A stretch of 64,000 bases of DNA, taken from positions 1 through 64,000 of the forward strand of contig JAHQIW010002018.1 in the NCBI GenBank assembly GCA_019055375.1, written 5' to 3'. The DNA comes from Parelaphostrongylus tenuis (lineage: Eukaryota; Nematoda; Chromadorea; Rhabditida; Metastrongylidae). This document shows, piece after piece, positions 34,641 through 46,128 of this stretch (positions within the stretch are counted from its first letter, which is position 1; the number at the start of each line of letters is the position of its first letter). A program made the position numbers and the translations under genes. The notes below the pieces were generated by a model. The model did not search any database. It was given only the letters and a program-made list of their open reading frames with translations, and was not told the origin of the DNA.

Positions 34641-34899
34641 AAGAAAACGAATACGTTACGCAGTCCTAACACATCCCATTACTGCGAAAAATGACGATTT
34701 CTACCTCTTTGATCTTCTATTAGATATGAAAGTGCCTACTAATGGACGAAAGTCGACGCTGCTAATTGGACGGAACTGACCAGAGATACTGCCAATTGAC
34801 GTTCCCGTATTGAACAAGAACACATGGGAAAACCTATAATCACCTTATGTCAAACAGATCTAGGAATGAACGAGACTACATATCCGATAATACTGAGTA

Positions 34900-35060
34900 A
34901 TACGTAAAACTTTGGACCTCGGGCGGATGCTGAACCGGCATCGCACCTTTTCCGAGGGCGCAAGGGCGCATGCAAACCACTGCACTAGCGGAGCAATGCT
35001 GTTACATGTTAATGAGACCCAACCGTTGGTGGTTCGATTGCTGACAGAATCGATACGCCA
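34900..35060 (-). mobile_element. tRNA-derived SINE-like segment, family D
   Basis: Minus strand: GCTCCGCTAGTGCAGTGGTT (box A-like), then GATGCCGGTTCAGCATCCGC (box B-like GGTTCAGCATCC). The spacing is that of a tRNA, but the acceptor stem is not clean, so it is a SINE or tRNA pseudogene rather than a working tRNA. Confidence 0.5.
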
Positions 35061-36984
35061 TGTCTCAGAAACAGTGATATCACAGTACAAGAGCCCCTGG
35101 TTTAGCGGTGATTTGCACGTGCTTCTGGAAAGGGTGAGACACAGGTCCAACTTCCATTCGACGTTTGAAATTTTCCTTGTCACTCAGCATTAATGAATTT
35201 ATAGTTGTAAAATCTTTCCACTGCTAAAAAAGCGCTTAAATAAAAGGATTCTCGATGAATGGGGCTCTGAAAAGGCCAGGAAAGCGTAAGGATATGGAGG
35301 CCCATCGTTCACGTCCTTCTCCAGCGGCCGCTATTCGCTTACTATCATCATTCCACTCTATATCCCAAGCACTTCCGGAAAACACCTCGAACTATCACGG
35401 AATATTCGCACCTAGTTATTAACGGATAAAGGCAGATATCTATGAATAACGTACCTGATAGGTGAACTTGGGATATGAGTGACATCGGTGGCGTCCCAAT
35501 ACTGCACATTACCAGCCATATCGCTAAAAATGGCATGAAATCTGAAAGCTTTTACTGCTCAAACCGAAACGGATAGAAGAAAAGGTGATTCTTTATAAAC
35601 CTTTCGTTTCGAGTGTTTTTTTAGAGACCATGCTCAAATTACAATATGCCTGATAAACATTTTTTGAGCCATGCATGTGGTCTTTATAGGGCAACTTTAC
35701 AGAGCCCGATACATGTGTTTCGGCCATGACAGCCTCGTCAATCGGGCAGTACTCTTCGTCTTTATTTTAGCCGCTGCTCTCGAGGGGAACCAAATCCCTA
35801 TATGGAGTTGGCGAAGACGAATTTCTACACGTGCTATCAAGTGTAAATATCAATGAATGGACGATGTTTTGCATTCGTTTCACACATGCGTATTTCTCGC
35901 GGAGCAGAACTTGCCTGGAACTATGAGTAACCGTTGGATAATCGTGTCCAATCCGGATATTATCAGTCGCATCGCCGAATCGGCGACATAGAAATCTGAA
36001 AGTTTTGCGGCCTAAACGAAACCGATGATTTGAAGACGGTTCTTCACGTTCTTGCGGGAACTAACGCAAAGAGCGACCACATGGGCTAGGGAAGAATTTT
36101 TCATAGAAGTGTTAAGAGTGATGCGAAAGCTTAAATTTCTGGGGTACTGCGCTACATCCACCTTTTTTTGAAGAGTCTTCTCAAAACGTTGAAGTAAAGA
36201 GGACATTTTTATTTCACACTCGCAGTTTTTATCGCAGGACAGAACTATTTTCTAGAATTACGAGCAACAATGCGATAGGTTAAGCTTATGTTATTTCAAC
36301 GCTGTCCTTTTTGTTGAATGTAAGTTTATTCGTCTCATAATAACGTCATCATCTTTTTTAGAGCCGACGGTGATAAAAGCCGATCGGTCGAAAACGTTTC
36401 AAGTCAAATAGATATCATTTGAAAATTTTGTGGTAGCAGGCTAACCATAAGAGAAACTATCAATTAATCGACGCTAGTGGACGATTCGGAGGGCGACGCG
36501 GCCGAATGGTTGTGTGTGTTTGTCGTGGCGCGCGTGCAGCCGAGCTCCACCCGCCCCCAACCCCAACCCTCTTCAGTAGTAACATCTTCCAATTTATTCG
36601 CCTAAGCTTAATGAAACGACGTCTCTCTCAGAAGATCATTCACAAGAAGACGTTCCTACATTTTCCGATCAAATTGAAAGGAATTAAATTGTTGTTTATT
36701 GAAACATAAAAAGCGATTATTAAATACACTACAGTATTCAGAGCGATTTTTCCTAGTGGTGAGTAGAATGAAATAAAAATAAATTGTAGTATATAAAAGT
36801 GCTAGCAAAAATCGAGAAAAACGATAAATTTCAAACAAGAAAACCCAAATAAACAACAGACTAGGACATGAACAAGGGAGATGTCATCCGATCGGCGGGC
36901 CAGTACCCTCTCTACTGATTACTTCGTGGGCGGGCACCTACCACAGAGAGAATTCTCCGAGACGTGGGAGATTTCGACAGGGGC
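35061..36984. repeat. Dispersed repeat R segments in otherwise unassigned sequence
   Basis: GAAATCTGAAAGCTTTTACT (35,538) and GAAATCTGAAAGTTTTGCGG (35,991) are two related stretches. A second shared block, CTCGCGGAGCAGAACTTGCC (35,896), resembles CTCGCAGAATAAAGCTCTTT (39,780). No gene was recognised, and the GC-rich patch at 36,480-36,570 has no clear function. Confidence 0.35.
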
Positions 36985-37114
36985 GTTCGTGCGCGCGGCG
37001 CAGTGGTAAAGGTGCTCTGTGGTGACACACCCGTGGTCATCGATCAATCGATAGCCAATGGTTCGATTCCGCGGAGCTGAAGGCCTCCACCATCCTCTTT
37101 AGCCCTCCCTCCAG
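36985..37114 (+). mobile_element. SINE family A copy, truncated
   Basis: GCGCGCGGCGCAGTGGTAAA, then GGTGCTCTGTGG, and box B AATGGTTCGATTCCG near 37,058 form the head. The body breaks off near 37,114 where the minus-strand RTE begins. Confidence 0.7.
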
Positions 37115-39490
37115 ACGACCGAGATAAAAGTGACTAGAGCATTCAGAGATGCTCGTTTCGTTCAGAGTGAATGGGCATTCAGCACCCATCCGTTTTTCAT
37201 GAACACCTTTTTCGTTATATTTGGTTGAAGGCCAATCTTTCCACAGGCGTTGTCGAAATCGGCCAACGTTAGATCTATATGGCAAATGCTTAGTGTTATG
37301 AGGACGATATCATCAGCAAAGAGAGGATGGCATAATCGTCGATCGTCAATTTACACTCCCAAGTTGTCCCATTCTGATGCTTTCATGACATTTTGGAGGG
37401 TGGCAGTGAATAATTTTGACGAATTAGTATAGGCTTGTCGAAACCCTTCTTCTCATGCCAATGCTGGTATAATTGTAGAATGGCGATATTTTGGTTGCGC
37501 AATCTTTATATAGTTCACGAAAGATCGTGATGTGCCGAGAAGGGACGCCCTGGTTGTCCAAAGCCTTCATAACCGCTTCTGTTTTCACTGAATTGAAGCT
37601 TTCTTTAAATTGATCAAAGTGAGACAGAGCGGTAGTCTGCACTCTCGTGAAAGTTCATTGTCTTGTGATCATGTAGATGTGGTCCATGGTACTAAATCCT
37701 TTTGGCAACCCTGATTGTTCACATGGCTGTCCTTCGTCCAGTGTTCTGTGAACTTATTTTAGATGACTCGTGTGAGGAGTTTATAGACAGCGGAGAGCAG
37801 GCAGATTCGGCTATAATTCCCTATGTCGTGGAGGACTCTCTTTTCCAACGATAACGCGGTCTTGCTGGTTTTCCATTTAGGAGCATTGCATTCTCAAAGG
37901 TAACGAGTGAAGAACCGAGTTAAGGTGTTGATGAGAAGTTGCGGTAGGTTCTTCAGGTGATCTGGTCTACTCTTGTCTAGACCAGGTGTTATTGAAATTT
38001 TTACCGACGATACAGCATATCGAATCTGGAACATTAGGACTAGCAGTACAACAGATTCATTCTCTTCAAATTTGTATAACAATACGAGGATATCGCTAGC
38101 GAGACATCTGAGAGTAGTGGTGATTGATTTTCTCTATTTCCCTTCTAGAAGCTGTAAGTGTTCCAACTGAGCGTCGGAGTATAACCATCTTGATTTTGTA
38201 GTTTTGGAAGATTCGCCAAACTTTGCAAATGTTTCTCCCGGCTTCTGCATCCTTCGCCATCACTGCTGCTCTTCTGTCTTTGAGGTCCTCTTTTATCGAT
38301 TCTCTGCAGCGCCTCGCAAGTGCGGACGTGAAATTTGTTTGCCTGTAGCTCGTGCGATTTCACGCTGACGTATCAGCTCGAGTGTCTGCTGAAGCAAGCG
38401 TCTCTTCGTGACCTTAGGACTCTCGGCTTTTATAGCGCTAACGTGAAGATATTCAACGAGTCGGTCGTATTTTTCGTCGATGTTGTTGACAACGGTATCT
38501 TCCCAAAAGCCGACTAATGATTTGAATACATCCAGGTTTATGGTAATTTTGAGACGTCGTTATTTGAATTTAGCGGCTTTCTTCTCTCTCCTCGAAAAAC
38601 GGAACTTTGCGCGAGGGAGGCGATAGCCTGATCCCGTGTAGAACTTAGGAACAACAGCGACGTCGGTCAGGCAAAACCTTCGATTTACTATGATGTGATC
38701 TATTTCGTTATGGTACTCTCCATTGGGGAAACTAGCACGCCCACCGTTGAGAGGGAGGCTTTCGGAATTGTGAGTTTCTACGAATGCTTTAGGTCGTCAT
38801 GATAAACTCAGATGACCTCTCATCCCGCTCATTCCATTCTTGTCCGTGGGTCATAATGTGACGTTCTTCAGAAGTTCTTCTAAGTCCAGTTTTCAATATA
38901 AATTCTCCAACAGTGGCTTTGAACAATGAATGATATTCTCTGAAGAATCTTTCGAGGTCTGTATCTGATGCTTTGACTTCGTCTTTGTCATAACTTGATG
39001 TTGATGTGTGGTGTCGTAAACAGTGCCAAAAAAAATGGTTGTGTTCTCGTTTTAGCCGGGCAACGACGTCGTGCCCTATCCTCCTTGCTTGAGTTAATAG
39101 ATCTTATACATCAGATTCGAGCAGTTCTTCGTGCATTATTGATATAGCTCGCAATTTTAATCCGCTTCGATTTTGTTAGCCTAGCTTGTCTCTAAATTTT
39201 TAGCAGCCTCTCCGTACTCGTCAGACCCAGCGCTGCCGTATCGGAGGCCCGTTCGGGGTCAGGAGAATGAGACCCATAGTTATTGCTGTTTTTGGCATTT
39301 CACACCCAACGTGAAACTTGCCAACCTCTAAACGTGAGGGCTGGGCATTCATAAGTAGCTTGCAAGTCTCTCTCGGAGGCGCAGGAGGAGCTTCTTTCCT
39401 GGAGGTGATTCCTAGCCGCTTCCCATGTACTTCCCTACCACTTGATTGCAAGCTTTTGGCCGATTTGATCACTGCCTTGAGCGTGCCACG
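37115..39490 (-). pseudogene. RTE-clade LINE, minus strand, 3'-deleted
   Basis: From the minus strand: leader with GGGAAGTACATGGGAAGCGG near 39,430, endonuclease region about 38,950-38,600, and RT with the catalytic LFADDIVL near 37,318-37,295, plus the GMRRRVSTSLY block. It stops near 37,115 after ISECSSHFYLG, short of the usual C-terminal domain, at the edge of a SINE. Relatively many RTE words remain, but stops and frameshifts prevent expression. Confidence 0.8.
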
Positions 39491-39600
39491 TGCCCACTTT
39501 CTTCTCAATTCAAAGTTTAGATCAAAATATTTGCAGCAAAATGCGCAGTTGAGCGATATCAAAATCATGTCATTTTAAATTACTTCGTGGCTCTTTTGTC
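39491..39600 (-). mobile_element. mariner 5'-end fragment
   Basis: Minus strand TGATTTTGATATCGCTCAAC, then TGCGCATTTTGCTGCAAATA, is the sequence that precedes the helix-turn-helix in the mariner-derived copies at 32.0 and 34.6 kb. Confidence 0.5.
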
Positions 39601-40420
39601 TTAGACGGAAACAAATGAAGAAACGATCGCTTTCATTGGACAAAGATCTTTCATTAAGCTGTTAGCAATCATTCGAAAGCCTAAATCTCTGGCTAATGCC
39701 GCAATGGCGGTTTATTGAAAAAGTCTTTGTATAACGTTCCAGAGAAGGGAAAACATTTGTGTTTTGCACGCGCATATTTCTCGCAGAATAAAGCTCTTTG
39801 TTTGGACTACTAGTAATCAATCGATAGCGTAACTCTCCACGATTCCAGCATTGTGCTTATTTCTGGAAAGACCTTTTCTCTGCACCATAACAAGCAAAAG
39901 AATGTTGAGTTTCACACAACAGGCGTGCTTATTTACCACTAATCTATAGTCGTGGTGTTTGATAGCCGTATACTCGAAACTGCGGCCCGCGACCGATCGA
40001 TTGCTATGCATCGGCTCGCCACATGTGAAGTGCGATTTTTGTCTCTCAATTAACATTTTTCTACTCTTCGGAAGAGATAGCTGACAAAACGTCTGCCTGA
40101 TACTACGAGATCTCCTCTAAAGTTCATATGCTCCTCGCGTTTCCAATGAACTAATGACAGAATTGAGCTGCAAATGCAAAATATAATTTAATTTCGAATT
40201 TTACAGCGTCACAAAAGGTTTTACAGAAGAACAAGTATGTACTACAGTAGCCAGGGATTTGAGCTTTCGCAAGATTACTAAAACTCGTATAAAAATTTTT
40301 TGTCCAGCGAAAGACGTCGATTCAGTTCGCGTCTAGTAGTCAAGAACCCCTCTGATTTCGTGTTTATTACTCTAGTGTCAAAGGTTATAGAACGCCCTGC
40401 CAATAATGGGGCGACCCGAT
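39601..40420. repeat. Dispersed repeat R and a mariner-type terminal repeat remnant
   Basis: 39,610-39,830 carries the repeat R block (GGAAACAAATGAAGAAACGA, CATTCGAAAGCCTAAATC). 40,235-40,300 (CAGTAGCCAGGGATTTGAGC, then GATTACTAAAACT) resembles 62,678-62,712. At 40,368-40,392, TACTCTAGTGTCAAAGGTTA, then TAGAAC, is close to the right terminal repeat of the 56.1-kb mariner element. Confidence 0.4.
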
Positions 40421-41329
40421 GTATCCGTGTCGCCCCTCAGCTTCGACGAAGAGCGAAGAGTTTATCACAGCATAAATTCCTAAATGAATATTGCATTGAG
40501 CGTTCATTACATTCATTATCAAAGGTCTCGTGTCAATATTTCAAGAAACTTGTGAGTCTCCAAAAACTTAAGACTGTATTGATTCCACTAATAAATTGTA
40601 TTTAATTGTCTTACATAAGTCAATAGTTAAACATTTGAAAAGATCACTTGATCAGCACTATAATTGCCGTTGTGATCAATGATATGCAACCATTTTCGCT
40701 CCAAGAACAAATGAGAATGGCGGTCAAATAAGACGGTGATGCTAGTTTTGAGCTGGTTTTACCTTTAGATCTTTCTCTTCCAATTACTGCTTCTAAAGCG
40801 ATGAAAGGGTCTTTGTAACTTTTACGGAATGTGGCGAGCCGACCCTGCAATGTGATGTGGTCTATAAGCGATGGCATCAGGTGTACGGCGAGACATCACT
40901 CTGGGTAGCCCTTTTCACTCGAATAAAGAGTGATAGTACTGCAGCTGTATCTAAGTGTCTGCTCAAGCTACTGGGACGTTTAGATGTACAAATATGACTC
41001 CGCCATTTCTTGCGGCTTTAAATATTCGACCAATGCAAAGAATTTTTATATTAAAGCTCATTTAAATATAATTTGCGTCATTTTTTTATCACGTATCCAA
41101 CATACCGTCGGCATCGCCGGCTACGCCGACACAAAGAAACAAATGAAGAAGGTTCTGAGTATTCGCAAACAGCGTGAAATTTCCATTACCAACAATAACA
41201 TTATCCCAATTTCTAGATAATCTGAATGCCATTGAAGAAAATTTCAGCAAGTAAAGTGGATTTTTTTTATAAGCGCTGACTTATAATTTCAGTTTGGTAA
41301 TTTCAGGTGATGATCTTACGGTTCAATGT
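40421..41329. other. Unassigned sequence
   Basis: Small frames only (40,300-40,605 plus; 40,644-40,877 minus); none recognised. Confidence 0.4.
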
Positions 41330-41880
41330 CGAGAGAGTAAGGGAAGTAAGGTGAAATCTTCTAAAATCTCCCATCTCGGTTCTGTTATAGCGTTTTCGGT
41401 CGGTTTTACGACATGAGGTTGAGCGTTATCATGCATCAAAATGACTTTTACGTGTGCAGCCTACTCCGATCGTCTTATCTACAAACTATGATTTGATTGC
41501 CTTAATTATTGTTAATAAAGTGCTGCATTAACCTCCAGTTATACCAGATTTCAAAATCTCGTAGCGGCGGACGCCTCTCAGATCCTACCAAATACACATC
41601 CAACCTTCTTCTCGTAGATATTCCGTTTTGCAGTCGATTTTTCCGAATATACGGAGTCGATCTATGATCGTCTGCGCTTGGATTGCCAAAACGAAATCCA
41701 CTTCTCGTCTCCAGTCACTCTGCAATGTAAAAAAGTCTTTCTTATTATCGGCGGCTCTTTCTTCAAAGTGAACTTCAAGAGTGATGATTCTTACAAATGG
41801 CGTTGCTTGGGTGCAAAAGTCATCATCTTCGAAGTCTTATGAAAGCTATCACAAAAGATACTTTGTAAACGAAATATATA
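41330..41880 (-). pseudogene. mariner-family transposase relic, catalytic region
   Basis: Minus strand: VTGDEKWISFWQSKRRRS near 41,722, the first catalytic aspartate block of mariner. Then STAKRNIYEKKVGC, stops, and KVILMHDNAQPHVVKPTENA near 41,440, the second block. A WEILEDF segment follows. The downstream SPDLAPSDYH block is not preserved. Several in-frame stops (TAG, TAA) show that it is dead. Distinct in sequence from the fragment at 19.1 kb, so at least two mariner lineages are present. Confidence 0.8.
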
Positions 41881-42589
41881 TGAATAAATAGAGTTCTTAA
41901 CGCACTTTCAAGCAAAAAGGAATTTGCACGTCTTTTTTTTACTATTACAACAGCAAAAATAGTTAAGCGGAGGAGTCATATTTGTACATTCAATATAATT
42001 TACTTCAACCTCTTGGCAATATTTCATTACTAGTGGAAAAAAGTGAATGAAAAGTAGTGTGATCGAAATTATGCAGCTCAACATTTTCAAACTCGGTTTG
42101 ATTTGTTTGCTCGGGATCTGTGGATGTTGACTAGATTTCCAGAATTTATGCGACAGTCCAGATTTCAATAATTGTATTATGAAATTGGTTTAAGGAGAGA
42201 TTTTATTTAACATTGTAGAAGGGAGATTACGCCCTACTACCGAAGTAGCTAGCCCGGAGAACAGTGGATATTATTGTCAAGAATGTTTAGAGCCTCACCG
42301 AGGCAATTGTGCCAGAGACACACACGTGTGTCGGAAGTCTCGCCGCCTTGTCAGTGGCGCCCGCCCCCACAATTCACTAAGCCAAAACCTAAATAACTCC
42401 AGCAGGAAACGTTAGAAATGAATTTTGGATTGCATAGTAAAAGCTCCATTCTAGAACACTCACTGCTTTGATGTTTTGTATGTTTCAATTATTCATTGAA
42501 GACCAGCCGCTTAGAGTCGGTGCATCGGTGAGCTGTGCCTAACTCAGGCGGGGAAGATCAGCCTCAGGCAATGCTCGAGGCCACGCGTG
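41881..42589. other. Unassigned sequence; end includes the 3' flank of the old PLE
   Basis: 42,590 down to about 42,480 may be the 3' untranslated part of the minus-strand PLE. No gene recognised in the rest. Confidence 0.4.
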
Positions 42590-43920
42590 ATTACGAGTCA
42601 CTCCTCTTCTCGATATTTTCGGGCTTTCGCTATGTATTCAGATGGTTTCTAAGGTTTTATGCGAAGATGTTTTTGATTCCTGTGCGAGTATCATGAATTT
42701 GACGCCGAACATTACTCCTGCATGTTTTTGGTCCCTATGCGTGCCTTGTGGAGTTTTTGGATCACATTTGCGTAACCCAACTGGGTGCTGTTTTACACGG
42801 AGGAATACTGGCCTATCCGTTTCGCCATTGTACTCATCGCCGCATGCCTCGCAAGAGATTAGGTAAATTGTACTCGATCTCATGCAGTCACCGTCTCTGC
42901 GTTTGGGCAAACTTTGCAGTCATTGGTTTTGCAGAGGCGGTCAGACAGGCAGTTGCGGACTAATTGGCGCTTTAGTGTCTTTGGAGCTATTTCAACTATT
43001 GCTACCGAATTGTCCAAACCTGCTTTTTTTAGACAGCGTTTAATAGCTGTGCTTCATTCGATATAGATAAAACTCAGAAAGAAACGAACCTTATTTTCGC
43101 CAGACATATCGTTTGGGCGCGTAGAATTTCCTCTAAATCTAACCTGATAAGCTCCTACCGTATCGTAGCCATTAGAGATGGCCATTTTTTGCGTTTAGTC
43201 TAAAGATTGTACCTTATGTTCTTTTTTGTGGACACATTTGTCGCTGTGAAGAACATGTTCTTCGGAAGCGCGCGTTTTTTATGTGAAGCATGAGCTGATA
43301 GGTAATGAACCAAGATGTTTTTTGGCTTGGTTTTCGGTAGAATTTTCTATTGTAGGAGCTCTCGCACAGGTTGACTTGAACGTTCAAAAACGGGAGCCAA
43401 TTTGATTTCGGTTTCTCACGGGTGAACTTTATGCACTCTAACTGACTGTTTAGCAACTCAAAACATTTGTTCATCACCTCTTGGGTTGAGCAGGCGACAG
43501 TACAGTCATTCAGATATCTACAGTAAAGTAACTGCCGCAGATCGATTATTGGGCTCTTCACTTGAATATAAAGGCTATAGCAAGCGTTGGCGCTAGTCGT
43601 TATCCCATTGCCAGTCCTCTGATTTGGGCAAAATAGTTCCCGGACCGTTCAAAGATTGAACAGTACAAACACTCTTTTAAGAGAGCCGTAACCTTCTGGG
43701 TGGAGAAGCCAATCATGTATGTGGTCCTTTCGTGCTCCGATAGAAGTTCGTATATGGCTTGCATTGCGGATTCATTCGACACTTTTGTATAAAGGTCGGT
43801 TACGTCAAAAATTCTATGACGTACGCTTTGTTGGGGGACGCGTTACGTAAATGGTCTAGGAACATTTGGGTGTACGTGAGATGGGCTGAAAAGTGCTTTA
43901 GTAATTAGACTAGTATTAGG
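42590..43920 (-). pseudogene. Old Penelope-like element, 3' half (RT and GIY-YIG), interrupted
   Basis: The minus strand from 43,920 gives the RT A region (FDVTDLYTKVSNESAMQ, frameshifted), IFERSGNYFAQIRGLAMG (motif B), LLYCRYLNDCTVACSTQEVM (motif C, where the YIDD of the intact copy has become YLND), then an endonuclease core TIYLISCEACGDEYNGETDR near 42,873. Breaks include stops and frameshifts. Its 5' half lies at 46,427-46,915, with the younger PLE between them, so the two halves are one element. Confidence 0.85.
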
Positions 43921-46128
43921 CATACGGATACCGCTAATGAAGATCAAGCGAGTCACATTAGGGCAAGTAATGCATCAAGAAATTCAAGGGTCACAGTGCT
44001 AGGAGGCATAACTCTCCCTGACGGTGCGCGCTCGCTATTAGAACTGGGTCCAAGCTTTTCACCATCTCAACCCATTTCTAAGGTGTCCTTGCGCCAGGTT
44101 GCATGTGGTTTACATGATTTGCAAGATCAACTCCGTAAAAAGGCCAGAGTTGAAGAGACTAATAGGAATGAACAGCAAGTAGAGGCACTAATACCACCAT
44201 TTCCTCAGCCGTTCTATAGACAACAAGACCCCAACGAGGAGGTAGATAGAAAATTCCGGAAATTTGCGGACGAAACTTTTAGAACCCTCACTCACTATAG
44301 CAGGAGAAGATATCAATCGAACCTCACCGAACTACAAAAACGTGGCATGAAAGAGGTTCGAGAGTTGATAAGCGAAGGTAGGATAAGGCTATCAGTTAGT
44401 GATAAGGGTGGAGAATTTGTTGTGATTCCTCGACAGTTAGATATCGCAATAACGAGCAAGCATCTCGAAGATGCCTCGCTTTACCGATCATCTTCTGTTA
44501 AGGAATTCAAAAGGCAAAACCGCAAATTAAACAGTGAGTGGGTCCGTACGGCAAAAGCGGCAGGCTTAAGACCATCTATCATTTCTCAATTAAAAATCCA
44601 GTCACCAACATGTCCTGTCTTATACTTGCTTATAAAAACACATAAGTTAGTATCCACTGATGATCTGATGTCTAACGATCCATCTATATTCAAAGTTAGA
44701 CCTATCATCAGTTGTGTAGGCGGACCGACGGATAGGATAGCATGGTTCTTGACTTTAATAACATCCCAGTTGCTAGGACACATTCCAGCCCATCTGACAA
44801 ACACTCAGATGTTCCTGGATCGTCTACGTAACGCGAACCCGAACAACGCGTACGTAATGGAGTCATTCGACGTCACTGCTTTATATACCAACGTGTCGAA
44901 TGACTCCGCATTGCAAGCCACACATGAGCTTCTTATACAACACCAGGGAGCTGTAAACATGTATGGCTTGACGATTGAGCAGTTCATGATCCTACTAAAA
45001 GAGTGCTTGAACTGCTCAATCTTCAGATGGTCCGGGAATTATTATGCTCAAACCAGAGGGCTGGCAATGGGACAGCGACTGGCACCTAGCCTGGCCATTG
45101 CCTTTATGTCTAAAGTGGAAGCACCAGTGATGGATCTCCGGCCATTACTCTACTGTAGGTATATAGATGATTGTTTGATTATCTGTTCCACTCAAGAGGA
45201 GCTGGATGATTGTTTTAGATTGCTGAATGAACAGTCAGAGTATATAAGATTCACCCGTGAGATACCAAAAGACGATTGGCTTCCATTCTTGAACGTGCAA
45301 ATAAGCTTAACTGAGAGCGGCTACATAACGAAGTGGTACCGAAAGCCAAGTAGTAAGAATATCTTGGTTCACTATCTCTCTTCTCATCCCTTACATACGA
45401 AGAAGGCGCTAGTAAAAAACATGTTTCGAACAGCAGCCAATGTATGTACCGGGGAGGAGCAGAGAGTAGAATCCGTGAAACTGGCGCGGGAAATAGCCAC
45501 TTCTAATGGATACGAATTCGTAGCCCCTCGGCTTAGGTTTAGAGGAAATAATGCGCCTCCGAACGAAAACTTGGTTGAAAGGAAAGTCCCGTTTATCATC
45601 CCGTTCTATTCAAATGAGATTAGTACAGCTATAAAACGATGTTTGAAAAGAGCGGGTTTAGAGCAATCGGTGGCCATTATTGAAATACCACCGAATACTC
45701 TAAAACGCCAGCTAGTTCGGAACCGCTTATATGACCGTCTCTGTATGATGAAAGATTGTAAAATATGTCCTAACGGCAGAGACGGTGATTGCATGAGCGT
45801 AGGTACAGTCTACCTAATCTCTTGCAAGGCGTGTAGTGATAAATATGTTGGCGAAACGGGTAGGCCGCTCTATGCACGCATAGAAGAACACCTAGCTGAC
45901 AAGCGTCTTAATAGACAAAACACCCCGCTAGGGACGCATAGAGCACAGAAGCACGACGGAGTTGATTTTGAAATCGAAGTCACCATCCTTGCGCAGGAGC
46001 AAAAAACATCAGCGCGAAAGATCTTGGAAGCATTTTGGATTAATACGACCAATCCAACCATAAACCGCAGGGAGGAATGCCTTGTAAACACTCGTGATAT
46101 GAGCCAGTATATAAGACTGTTGTTTTGA
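43921..46128 (+). CDS. PLE polyprotein: reverse transcriptase plus C-terminal GIY-YIG endonuclease
   Basis: The frame is open for 735 codons plus stop from the insertion point; the first ATG is well inside, and a start has been lost by truncation. Numbering from codon 43,996: N-terminal PLE block LGGITLPDGARSLLELGPSF (2-21); RT motif A FDVTALYTNVS with D292; motif B GLAMGQRLAPSLA (about 355-367); motif C YIDD at 389-392; a cysteine-containing linker CKICPNGRDGDC; then the endonuclease VYLIS (605-609), YVGETGRP (617-624) with R623, and ARIEEH. All expected catalytic positions that I can check are present. PLE proteins copy RNA at a nicked target, the endonuclease making the nick. No frameshift or stop occurs, which marks this as the youngest element in the window. 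Confidence 0.9.
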   Translation, partial: HTDTANEDQASHIRASNASRNSRVTVLGGITLPDGARSLLELGPSFSPSQPISKVSLRQVACGLHDLQDQLRKKARVEETNRNEQQVEALIPPFPQPFYRQQDPNEEVDRKFRKFADETFRTLTHYSRRRYQSNLTELQKRGMKEVRELISEGRIRLSVSDKGGEFVVIPRQLDIAITSKHLEDASLYRSSSVKEFKRQNRKLNSEWVRTAKAAGLRPSIISQLKIQSPTCPVLYLLIKTHKLVSTDDLMSNDPSIFKVRPIISCVGGPTDRIAWFLTLITSQLLGHIPAHLTNTQMFLDRLRNANPNNAYVMESFDVTALYTNVSNDSALQATHELLIQHQGAVNMYGLTIEQFMILLKECLNCSIFRWSGNYYAQTRGLAMGQRLAPSLAIAFMSKVEAPVMDLRPLLYCRYIDDCLIICSTQEELDDCFRLLNEQSEYIRFTREIPKDDWLPFLNVQISLTESGYITKWYRKPSSKNILVHYLSSHPLHTKKALVKNMFRTAANVCTGEEQRVESVKLAREIATSNGYEFVAPRLRFRGNNAPPNENLVERKVPFIIPFYSNEISTAIKRCLKRAGLEQSVAIIEIPPNTLKRQLVRNRLYDRLCMMKDCKICPNGRDGDCMSVGTVYLISCKACSDKYVGETGRPLYARIEEHLADKRLNRQNTPLGTHRAQKHDGVDFEIEVTILAQEQKTSARKILEAFWINTTNPTINRREECLVNTRDMSQYIRLLF

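Noticed and set aside
39221..39568. A 115-codon minus-strand frame as a gene
   Set aside because: It is a chance fusion of a mariner 5'-end fragment with the RTE leader.
43996..43998. GTG as the start codon of the PLE protein
   Set aside because: The frame is open upstream to the insertion boundary and nuclear genes start with ATG; 5' truncation explains the missing start.
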